A stretch of DNA of 64,000 nt from Membranipora membranacea. Lineage: Eukaryota > Bryozoa > Gymnolaemata > Cheilostomatida > Membraniporidae. The notes under the pieces were generated by a model. That model did no database searches. It was not told where the DNA came from and saw only the letters and a program-made list of their open reading frames with translations. The stretch covers positions 33,976,001 through 34,040,000 of the forward strand of contig OU612068.1 of assembly GCA_914767715.1 (NCBI GenBank), in the 5' to 3' direction. Of this stretch, positions 11,521 to 23,200 are shown one piece after another. The position numbers were made by a program, and so were the translations under genes. The stretch's first letter is position 1. Each line of letters opens with the position of its first letter.

Positions 11521-12869
11521 CTGCCAATGGCTGATTAGTGCCTGTTTCAGTTTCTGGCAGCCTGCTGCACACTTATGATGAAGAGGTCCACCATGGCCTC
11601 GCCTCTAGGACGCATTCTAGTTTGCTAGGATGCATCACACTCTCAGTACGAGGAGTTTGGGCAACTTGCGTTCCTCTTTAGGGGCAGCCTACCCTCTGTT
11701 TTGTCATAAACAGGCTAGTCTAACAGCTCAATCATATTGGATGGTACCATGGTATCACATAGTCGATGAAACAGCTGGCATCATTATATTGAAATTTAAG
11801 GAAGGTATATAGATTTATACAGTATGCTCATAGTGCAATCTCTATTAGACCACTCGGCCTGGCAGATACTGCGGTATCTCATGGTTGATTAGCAGCTGAC
11901 ATCAGTACATTGACATATAACAGCGGATTCGCATCGAGCAATCGCTATACGATAAAGAGGTACATAATATGGCAGATTTGCTTACCGCAGTTCAGCATCA
12001 GGAAATCGCATACCACCTGTGGGTCGGGCGGTACCAATGTACCATATTAGTGATTAGCTAATCATGGCAAGCTCTATAACCGATACCCATGGTATCACAT
12101 ATAGCTGATTCGCTGAAAGCCAGTCAGCACCAAGCTGCCTTTATAACCGATACGAAGATATTATATATAGTGTTTTAGCTCACAGCAGGTCAGCACCAAG
12201 CGCTCTCAGTCTCTGTACCACTTAAGGAGTGGATGATACACCGGTAGCATTTATATAGAGGATTGACCCACACTACGCTAGCCAGAGTGATCACTCTAGG
12301 ATATAAGCATGTGAGATTGCTATCTCTTCCTTTGATCCTACGCAAGATAAAAACTGGAATCGATGTGCACATAATATTGTTTGAATATAATATGTGTCCA
12401 GGTGAAACCTATTTCTATCAAACGTTTGCTTCTCTTTTTCAGTTAAAGAGGACCAAGAAGACCAGAGAACCTGCCATGAAGAATCAGACAACCCAGATTA
12501 CCATTGCGATCATACATACATATATATATTATATTATTCTGTTATTTAATGTTGATCCACCATAAAAGGTTGTTATTGCGGAATTCACGCCTAATTTCTG
12601 TTTGCTCTGCTTCATATGCTTCATATGTCTCTTGCTATGGTTGATGCAGGCATCCAATTAGAGAAAAAATTGGAGAGGGGTGACGGGGTGACAGAATTCA
12701 AGCAGAGCACATTTACATGGTCATTCACAACCTCCCTGTTCACAACAACGAAAATATGGTCCACAGGAGTTACCCTCCCCATAACAATTTCTTTTAAATA
12801 AATATAAAAGCATACTACTGATGCAATATTGCAGAAACACAAGAATTTTCCAAATTGTTGTTCAAAACA

Positions 12870-12945
12870 TTATGCCTGCAAATAAGAGGCTTTTTCTGTA
12901 CATTTTTATACGAAATAAAATAGATAACTAACTAACTAACTATCT
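12870..12945 (+). repeat. LINE-like 3' tail with TAAC repeat (copy 1)
   Basis: Contains gcctgcaaataagaggc, then aaataaaatagataac and a short TAAC microsatellite. The same layout recurs at 13258-13338, which suggests the 3' ends of two dead retroelement copies in the same direction. Confidence 0.5.
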
Positions 12946-13257
12946 TGCTCAACACTAATATATTAATATCCATATTTAGACCCGTTATTTGTTTTTTGTT
13001 TCCTTTTCAGTTCAGTGCATAGTGTTACATTATAACTTGCTTTTAGTATGTTACCCATAGCATAAAATTCATAGACTCATTCAATGTAATTTTTATTATC
13101 ACATCAAACTCGGGATGTTTAATTTTGTGTTTAGCCTCAAACCCAAGTAGTTTAATCAAGTACGAATTGAAACCTGGAAGTTTTCGAAAATACTTATATA
13201 TCCAAAAAGAACCTAACTATCCTCCAAGCTTTATCGTTTGAAAATATTATTGTACAG

Positions 13258-13338
13258 ACATTTTGCCTGCAAAAAGAGGCGTAGTTGTTTTTATTTTGTC
13301 TAATGATAAAATAAAATAGATAACTAACTAACTAACTC
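13258..13338 (+). repeat. LINE-like 3' tail with TAAC repeat (copy 2)
   Basis: Shares gcctgcaaa-a-agaggc and aaataaaatagataac plus TAAC repeats with 12870-12945. Confidence 0.5.
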
Positions 13339-13462
13339 ATATGAAAGTAAGATGACATAACTAGATATTAGCCTATGATTTATAACGAGCATTTATTAAA
13401 GCCTCGGGGGCAACCCAAAGTCGAACCACAAGCTCAAATCTGATTAGCTCCCTTTGAACTTA

Positions 13463-13534
13463 CACCCTCCCTGCTTACAGGGAGGGTGCTTAGAGGCTAG
13501 AGCAGGGAGGGTGTTCATCCCACCCTCCCTGCTT
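13463..13534. repeat. CCCTCCCTG hairpin cluster
   Basis: ACACCCTCCCTGCTTACAGG-GAGGGTGC followed by AGCAGGGAGGGTG and CACCCTCCCTGCTTAG forms nested inverted repeats. Similar units occur at 5,966-5,980 and 44,208-44,232, both just after the same NBD2 exon in genes 1 and 3. Confidence 0.55.
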
Positions 13535-14201
13535 AGAGCATAATGAATAACTAAAACAAATAATGAAGTTGTCTTCTTTTCTTCTTATTCAGTATATTCA
13601 AGGAAGATTATCGATCATTCGAAATACTTTGTTCAGCTTATATGGTTTGCCCAATGGTGGTGTTGATAACAAGTTATGGCCAATCATAAATCTAATTACG
13701 TACTAAAAGTTGATGGCGCAGAAATATCAAACTGTGCTTATGCTATTCAACCAAGTGACAAACATGATCATTATTATGAAATACACACAGAGTGAGTATA
13801 TAATGAGCAATTTACCTCAGTTATTTCAGTTAATGTTCATGATGGTTTGTTTTGGTTAAATAGCTGTATCTACTTCTCTGCCGAAGACAAACTTATTGGG
13901 CTTTATTTACCAACTCTACACTTCTTGCTTTTACTTATTAAATAAAGCTGTAGTAAGTAGTAAGTATGTATGTATGGATTACTATAATTTATAGGTACAG
14001 TAACAATGCCGCTGCGTTGGGGAGTCGTTGATGTGTTTGTTACCCTCTTAATTATGTACTATCTGATATGAATGTTCTCATATTTACTCTTTCTACTTTA
14101 CCAGCTGATTGACACAGGGGCAATTCCAAACTTGATGCGAGTGCGAGTTTTTAATAACCATCGAGTCTGAGGAACACATAGGGGGCCATATATATCGGAC
14201 A

Positions 14202-17200
14202 ATGACTGAGAGGACAACAGACACGGGGTCATCTAATGGTCACGCTCACCTCAACAAACAATCAGAAGCTAATGCACTAGGTGAGTGGCTCTTTTGTTGC
14301 CATTTAAGACCAGTAGTTTGAGCAGCATGTTGGCCTGTCGAGTAGTATCCATTCTGTAAAATGACAACACAATTTGAAAAAATTCAGGTCTAACAGGATA
14401 TATCTAAGTGATTTACCTACACTGTTGATAGCTTACTTCTTATATAATGTTGTATTATTGTCCTGTTTTATCATTTATTTAGATGTAACCATCATATCAT
14501 CTGGAAATGGAGTAGATAATAAAGTATTCATTGGCAGCACTGACCAGGTTGTGTTGAATGACTTGGATAATAATGGGACAGCAAAGTTTACTGATGGTGA
14601 AAAGATAGTTAAGGAAAAGCCAAAGAAAGGGTTTGTACATTTATCATTATATAAACAGCAGGCAAACAAGGACAAGCCCATAACACACTTAGCTATGTAT
14701 AATGTTTTCAAGCGGATACTGGAGGTGGAGATAAAATTTCAGAGACCCTGCTCTTGAGGAAAAGTAAACAACACTCTTGTTTTCACATTTCTTATCATTA
14801 ATGAGAAAATGGCAGATATTTAGTGAGCAAGAAAATTGCAGGTGTAAAGTGTAAACTCGTTTGAATAGATTGATATGATAATAACTGAGTTGTGGTAGCC
14901 TAGTCCAAAATAAACATCTTTGGAATTACTGGGAGTCTGTGGTTATCACAATGCTCTACATGCCTGTTACTAACAGTGTTCTACAAGCCGGTCTTTGTTA
15001 GGAACCTCGCCGGCCGCCGTATATGTAATATATATTATACGGCTACAGAGTAAGAATATAAATCCTTACTGTGTTATATGACTGCAGTTAGGGATATTAT
15101 GCTGGTAGAAGCACATCTAGTAAACAGCTAACATATGCCCTGTGACCAGGTACCATATTAGTAATATATCTATAGTCTCTGATGTGGCTATGAAACAGTA
15201 AAACAACATTACCAATTGCATATTACCCCTCAGGCCTCAGCGTAATCTGTGGGTAGCTCAGTGTTATCTGTGTAGCTCAGTAACTTTGCAGTAACGGCCG
15301 CTTTGATCAGGATGATCCTTGTATTCTTATGAATATATTTTTAGCATAGATTAAACACAATGGTATAATATTCATAATTATCTTCTGGTTTGAACTTTAG
15401 ATTTTTATGCTTTAAACCGCGAGGACCACCTCAAGAGGTAGAAGAGAGAGTTGGATTCTTTGGGCTGGTAAGTTACCTGTGGACAATTGTCATATCGATA
15501 TCAATGTACTCGTAAGGCCCTTAGGTAGTAAGAATGCTGTCTGCCAATTTACATGGATTGAGGTGAAAAGTTTTTATAACCAAGAACTTTTCAGAAGTCC
15601 AGTGCGTATAGGTATTCATACACTTGTCCTATTCCATGACCGCAATTTGTGAATAGGTGAGCGACTGAGCGTAGAGCAAACATCAATCTTTTATTCAATT
15701 TATTTATTCAATTTATGGTTTCACCAAAGATTCACTAAACTCTAGGTTAACTTGCACACTACCAGTTATAGTCTGTGAACAGCCATGTCCTATTCCCTCA
15801 CCTCTGAATACTGTTTGTAGAACATGCAGGTTATCTATAATTCATTTGTGAAATAAATCTAGAGCATTTTTCAGCATGTGCATTTATTTGGCTCCAGTAC
15901 TCCAGTATTTTGTATCCTTGCTACAGGTTTTGTAATTATAGGTTGATCCATACGATTGTCCCATTCAATGACTCTGTTTTTTTTGTGAATAAATTTCACA
16001 ATCGCCTTATTCCAATTAAATAAATTTATGTGATTTCCTCTAATATTCACTGAATTCTCAGTTAAGTTGCTCAGTGCCAAGTGCCGGTCTGTGGAAATCA
16101 CATGTCCTATTTACTCACCTCTATATGCTGTTTTGTACTACATCACAGAGTAAGGATATATCCTTACTCTGTGACTACATGTAATCTATTATTAACTGGT
16201 GGCAAAACATCCGTGAGTTTTGTAACGAAGCTGGCATGTATATCAAATTAATATAACATACAAATCATCTGCGCAGAAAATGATGAAACCATGACTAAGA
16301 GCCTTTGCTGATATTGAAGGTCAAGCTACAATATCAGCAAACATTATCCTTCTTTTTTGTATGGTATTTCTCGCATGCATACGAGTAACACCATTCTATA
16401 TGTATTTACAGTTCAGGTTTGCCGATAAACTAGATGTGTTCCTGATGATAGCAGGCTCTATTGCCATGGCTGGTATTGGAGTAGCCATACCTACAAACCT
16501 CTACTTCTTCGGAGATCTGATGACGAAGCTCGTCGTTTTTGACATGAGCAATCGAGCTGCTGCTGCTGGCTTTCTCAACATGAGCTCAGCTAACTGGACA
16601 ACGCCTACTGATATCACAGTATCACAGTGTCAGCTAGAAAAAATACAAAAGTGAGTCTCTCATATATTCGCTGATGGTATTACCGCGTAAATAACAATGA
16701 CAGGTGTTACTAACTGCGCCTGCACTGTGGGTAACATGATGCAGATTTAAAAGTTGTAGTTTTACTTACAAAAAAAAGTCTGATTGGCGTTTGGATCTTC
16801 TAAATATCAGCGCAGAATTTTGAGTCATTTCCTTCGTCGAATGGTAATTTTTTGTAAACCATCAGCCATGATTTTACCCTTGCTAAGAGTTTAAATTACC
16901 CCTTTGAAAAGTAGGTTCTATCATATTTTGCTACCGAAAAAAATGAAAGCCAGCCGCTTATAGCATTGAGCAGTAGGTCACAACTCAACTCTGTATGGAA
17001 TCAATTATGTAACAAATCGGTCATGTTCAATTCTGAGTCACTATCAATAAATGCGCAATCAATAGTTCATATGGTAGACACTTTTCATTATAAATTTTGA
17101 TCTTTTTTTTATTGAATAGATTTGACGGTATTTAACACTGATACATTTTATCCCCCTTTCACACTCACCTTAGACTGTTACAGTCTGAGCAGTCTATAGC

Positions 17201-20200
17201 ATCGTATCAATCTTAGGTACCAAAGTTCCGTCGTCAGTCAGTCAAGTGCGATCAAAACTTTGTGATAGTAAATTTTACTTTTTTGGATAAATTTTCTGAG
17301 CATATGAATGTGATGAGACTGATATAAAAATAATGATAGCCACGTGACAATATAAAACCAAATCTTTATTCTGCTATGATCATATACATGAACATTTTCT
17401 CTGTTATAGTTCCAATGATGGAATGCTTACGTCTGACCAGATTATGGATCTTCTCCTGACAAGATATGTGGTGGCGTTCGTCTCAATCGGCTTCGCTACT
17501 TTGTTCGCCGCTTATATAGGTAATTTTGTTAGAAGGTTGTGAACTTCCCAAGCAGGTCTACCTTTTATTGACACTGGTCCATACACTGACATGCTATGTC
17601 ATGTGGCTGGTAGATAGGTTACCTTTGCTGATTTGAAAATTATTACAGTGCCCTTTTTCTATACCAGGCTAAAAGCTTACAAATTAAATACTGTTGGCTT
17701 TTATGTACGCTTTGCATACACATGTGCATTCAGTTTCAGGGCGGACAATGTAGTCAATTTTATGGCTGTTGCGAGGGAGCTGGCATCCTTGTTTCAGTTT
17801 CTGTTATATGATGACATAGCATTCAAAACTAGCATTGCGTAATCAACTCCCGTGATTTAATTGTGAGCTTGTAATTGCCTTCTAATCCTACTGCAGGAAT
17901 GACATTCTGGGTATGGACAGGAGATAGACAGATTCGACGTGTCAGGACAGCCTACTTTGAGGCTGTTATGAGACAAAGTATCGGATGGTTTGATGTCAGG
18001 GAAACGGGTGGCCTCAACTCAAGAATGGTCGAGTATGTGATATTTCACTCTCAGTTTGAGAGTTAAATGATACATGTTATTAAAATTTATATATTATGCA
18101 TGTATATAAACAGCAAGTTACTTTTTCACAGTATGCCTGAAACCAAATAGATGATAATGACTGCTTACAAACCGAGAGTGGCTTTATATTATATTCTAAA
18201 ATAGCACATGGCGAGTGAGCATTATCCTATTAGTGAATTCTTCAAAATACTTAGCCATAGACTTGTTTGTACAGACGTAGGGGTACTTTGAGTAGCCTAT
18301 GGTTTGTACAGGAGAAGGGGTACTTTGAGTAGTCTCTGTACTATTATATACTATATAATCTCTTGTTCTCTCAGAGATATGGAGAGACTGAATGATGGAT
18401 TCGGAGATAAGATGGCCACATTCATACAGTGGTTCTCTACATTTATCGGAGGTTATAGTATAGGATTTATAGGTGGATGGAAGTTGACATTAGTAGTAAT
18501 GGCTGCAGCTCCTCTCCTTGTTATCGTTGCTGCAGTTTTAGGAAAAGTAAGTCCTATTGAAACATTAATACCCCCTCAATATATTAATTGTATTGACACT
18601 CTCAATTTAAAAACTCAGTGTTCAATGGGAGTTACACATTTATAAATAGAGAATGGACATATTTATGATTAGACTAAAGCAGTTCCTAAAACAATTGGCA
18701 AAAGATTGATAAGATGGATCAAGGGTCTCCTGACCTATATCCTATATTTGCAGATATAGCCTTATTCCAGTGAGGTATGATACAGCTATTCCCAATAGTT
18801 TGTATCAGTAGGATTTGTTCAATGTCACAACTAAGATTGATGGTAACCGGATTATATCTTGACAGTTTATGTTGACACTTGTAAAGAGAGAGTTACAGGC
18901 TTACGCTAAAGCTGGTGCAGTGGCAGAGGAGACTTTCTCATCTATAAGAACTGTAGCAGCCTTCGGCGGCGAGAAGAAAGCAGAGGAAAAGTATGTCTCC
19001 CTATAAAATCACACTTGACAATTTTCCAAAATACATTCAGACTGTCTTCTCACATTGGAAAATGTATTACAACCATTTTGTCAAGCTAATGTAAGAAATT
19101 TTTTTTCTAATATTACTTTTTTTTGCAGATACGCATTCAGTCTGGGCGACGCACTCAGAGAAGGAATCAGGAAGGCTACCGTAGGCGGAGCAACAGGTGG
19201 AGTTTTCTGGTTGCTGATTTTCTGTATTTTTGCGCTGGCTTTCTGGTACGGAGCCAAGCTAACTAGAGATGAGTGCCTGGATGCGGGTGCCATTCTCCAG
19301 GTATTTATATTACATTGTATTTAATATGAATATATATTATTATACTATCGCAGATACCTACAAAATAACTGATATCCTCATCACTAGCATGCATTTATAA
19401 TATATTATACCAACACCCATAGGTCCATCCATCTCATACAGCCATCCCTAAGAACATTCATTGATCATTGATGCCAAATTTAATGTTGTTGATTCTACTC
19501 AGGTTTTCTTTGGAGTGTTGATCGGTTCTATGTCCCTTGGACATGCTGCCCCTCTGTTAGAGAATTTCAGCAATGCCAGGGCTGCTGCAGCTCTGCTCTT
19601 CAAGACTATTGATGAGGTTGGTTTGTATCGTTGATACTGTATATATATCTCTCAAATTTAACACCCAAATTATGGTTGAAGTGTTACTAAATAGTGGTCG
19701 GAATCAACATAGAGTTGAGAATACTCCTCATCTCATAGTGTAATTAACCTTTAAATTCCTTCTCATGTGGTCATGGGTACGTAAGCATTGCATCAGCCTG
19801 AACTCGGCAACTAAAGAAAGGTGGATACGAACACTTTGGGTCCAACTCTACACACAAACAGATTCAGTGGTGATAATTATTTCTTTGACTTTCAGCCTGT
19901 AGAGATAGACAGCTCCTCAGAAGAAGGTCTAAAACTAGAGAAACTTGAGGGTACGATCAAGTTTGAGCATGTCAGCTTTAGATATCCTGCTAGGCAGGAA
20001 GTCCAGGTATAGTAAGCGCTAGGAGTGCCTTCTCTAGTGTTTAGTATTGTAGCAATGCATTCTAAACCTTATTATGTGGGAAATCAGACTTTGAGTTGCT
20101 TTGGTTGATAAATTGTGGCACCAAGAAGGGCTATCATTGATATTAAAAGTACATGGGTCTTGGTCAACGACTTTATTATCGTAACGGAGCAGCGAGGCCT

Positions 20201-23200
20201 GATTTTTACCACCAGGTGTGTCCCTAATCAGCTGGTGATGTTTTCCTAATACAAGGACTATGTCAACGACCGGCTTACTAGTATGTGTCACGTCTTCATT
20301 ATCTTATCTTGCTATTCTTTAAAGTTCACAAAAGCTATCAAATCAAGCTCCAATGCCAAGTAGACCAAATATAGCTGAGGGTGTCTAGTTTTTGCCCCCT
20401 CCTTGCCATGAATGAACACTGCATTTATTTTGGAAAAAATAAATGCACTGCAATTATTTTGGCCAAAATAAATGTGGTGTTCATGGCAAGAAGGTGACAA
20501 AAAATAGGCCTTCTCAGCTATATTTAAAAACTGTAATTATAGTGCTACACAGATGGATGGTGTACATGGAAATTCATGAAGTTCGTAGAAAAGCTCAAGA
20601 TTAATTTCCTAGGCTATCTTTATCGCTACCATGAAAGCTTTTATCCCAACAGCCAATACTTTCATCAGACTGAAATAACGTTACGTTGTGACAAGTCATG
20701 TGACCTGCAAGGAGCCATCAAAACAAGCAAATTAACAAAATCGTTGGGAGCTTTTCTTATCTGGCTATATCTCAGGAAGTTATGCGCATCCATCCTCAAA
20801 ACTTTACAATATGTAATTTGAGACTTTGATGGATATAATGTGAAAGTATAAAGGTCATTGACAAATTAGGCCAGGAGTAGTTTAAGTGCTCAAACGGTGC
20901 AAGATGCTGGTAGAGGCATTTCATTGTCAACCACTTTCTGGTGGTTGATAATGAAATGCCTCTACCAGCATCTTACACCGTTTGAGCACTTAAACTAGGC
21001 CAGGAGTTATGAGTGAAAAACCATGCAGAGAAGCATGATGGATCTATGGTAATAATCTTATGAGCTGTTTTTCGATACATGGTTGCTAAAATTAAGCAAT
21101 TTCCTGTAATCTGTTCCGGCAAACATATTTGCCAGAAAGGCATCTCAGAACTTTAATTGAAGTGTGACCTCATTATATATTTGGTCAAAGTAAAAAAATG
21201 TCATCCCCCCATGAATAAATAAGAATATCCGGGTAATAATTTTGTCTTTTGACCAACCTTTTCAGGAAATTATTCCAGAGTAACTCAAAATAATGAAGAC
21301 AAGCTACAGATGGGGTTAAGTAGTTCATCATCAGGAACAGTATCGTCGTTAGACTTCAGTCTTTCAGCCAAGTAGTTAAAGTGATGAAAATTGAATTTCA
21401 GGTATTGGATAAGCTGAATTTATCAGTGAAGAAAGGAGAAACAGTAGCGTTGGTAGGCGAGAGCGGATGTGGGAAAAGTACAACCATACAACTTCTACAG
21501 AGATTCTATGAATGTGAATCTGGAAAGGTTAGTGAGCGACCTTGAGTTAGCCTTGGTACCCTTGAGTTAGCCTTGGTACCCTAGAGTAAGCCTTTGTACA
21601 TATGTCTGCTTAGTAGAATGTTTGCCATTATCAGTAGCAGTGACATAATATCATCAGTAACAGTAATATACTGAAACCAATGTTTACTAATTGATATTTG
21701 ATACCATTTTTATGAACTTCCCTGTTCGGTTCACTGTGGATTTTTGTGGTCAGACAGGTCATACAATGTAAGTCTGTGACACTGCCGACTTTGTTATAAT
21801 CGATGAATAAATGTAACTAATGGCACATCATTGTTCTAACTATTGTGTAGGTATTAATAGATGGTAGAGATCTGAGAGAGTATAACCTTACTTCCTTGCG
21901 TAATCACATGGGAATTGTCAGTCAGGAGCCCGTACTCTTTGCCACATCTATAGCCGAGAATATCAGGCTAGGAGGCAAATGGGGCGAAGAAATATCCCAC
22001 ACCCAAATCGAAGATGCTGCCAAACAAGCAAACTGTTATGACTTCATCACTAAACTTCCCAAGGTTAGTCCACAATTTCCACAATACACCTTATTCTATT
22101 ATTCTGTAAATACACTTCTTTTTTTTGCACTAGGTTGTCTAGTTTTGAATGCGAATGAAACGTTACTCATGTACCTCTCAGCTCCGACTACGCACACAGG
22201 ATCTGTGAAATAAGTGTTTGGACTGGTTTGGTATCCGAGGCCTTCAAGTAATCTAGGTGGTATTTGTGATGATAAGCAGTAAGCTGTATTTTTCACCTGA
22301 ACACTTTGGATTCTCTAATAGATACGTGCATAACACAGAGAGAAGCTTTTTACTCTCAATACGGCAGAATTTAGACCTCTCTAAACACTAATCATGTCGC
22401 CATCACATCATCAACCTTGCCTTCGATCATGTAACATTTCTGTCCCATTTCTTAAACTGGGCTTGGCATTACTTCAGATCTATGAAAAGAATCTTAACTC
22501 TCACATGTCGATGTACTTAGTACAGTTTGATCCCGGGTATTAATTGATATCAAGGTGATATTTGATCTATTGAGCAATGTAATATTTGTGTAGTGTAGTC
22601 TGACATTTTGTAAAGATTTCTTTGCAAATGGTTTTATCGATTGAATAATAATAAAATGCGATACATTCCCTTTGAAACTATTATATTATAAACCAAGGTT
22701 GAACTCTTTTGAGGAATGTTCAATGTGGCAGAATGGGACAATTTTTATTGCCTTATTGCCTTATAATATGTTTCAACTCATAGGTCATGTGTGAAGTTTT
22801 TTAATAGTCATTGGTTTCATTTATATAACCACAATTATATAAGTGGAATACTGAATACATAGTACATTAATCAGTGAGATGATATAAGAGGTGGGAGAAT
22901 AGGACATTCTCAGAGCACAAATTATGTGCTTTGTCTCGCTGAGTACTTTTGAGAAGGTCTTCAGAATGTATACAGAGCAGTCAGAGGAGGATACTTGATG
23001 ATAATTATCTTTTGGTCTCTGTGAGATAATCATCACCGTTTGGGCTACAAATACAAGGATTTGGGCTAAGAATCCTGTTGTCTCAATCTCTTAATTTTAT
23101 GATCCCATATATTTGGATGACAAATAACATGTTTAGCCTCAGGCTTGTATATATAACCTCTCATTATGCTGAGTTATGTTTGATGTTAATAACTATGATT

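Larger units (their letters stand above)
10424..14201. other. Repeat-rich spacer between ABCB genes 1 and 2
   Basis: No coding region is supported here. Similarity to the DNA after gene 2 continues to about 10,520 and then stops. Beyond that are a U2-snRNA-like fragment (11485-11520), two LINE-type tails ending in TAAC repeats (about 12,870-12,945 and 13,258-13,338), and a cluster of CCCTCCCTG hairpins (13,463-13,534). Loosely repeated blocks lie at 11,460-12,240 (motifs such as ataaccgata and cagcaccaag recur). Confidence 0.6.
20007..21401 (+). other. Intron 11 of ABCB gene 2 (1.4 kb)
   Basis: Separates the two exons that lead into Walker A of NBD1. Holds two foldback elements (20367-20525, 20878-20997) and otherwise no supported feature; the matching intron of gene 3 is only 171 bp. 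Confidence 0.7.

Noticed and set aside
12263-12565. 100-codon open frame between ABCB genes 1 and 2
   Set aside because: AT-rich, no recognisable domain, overlapped by an equally open antisense frame.
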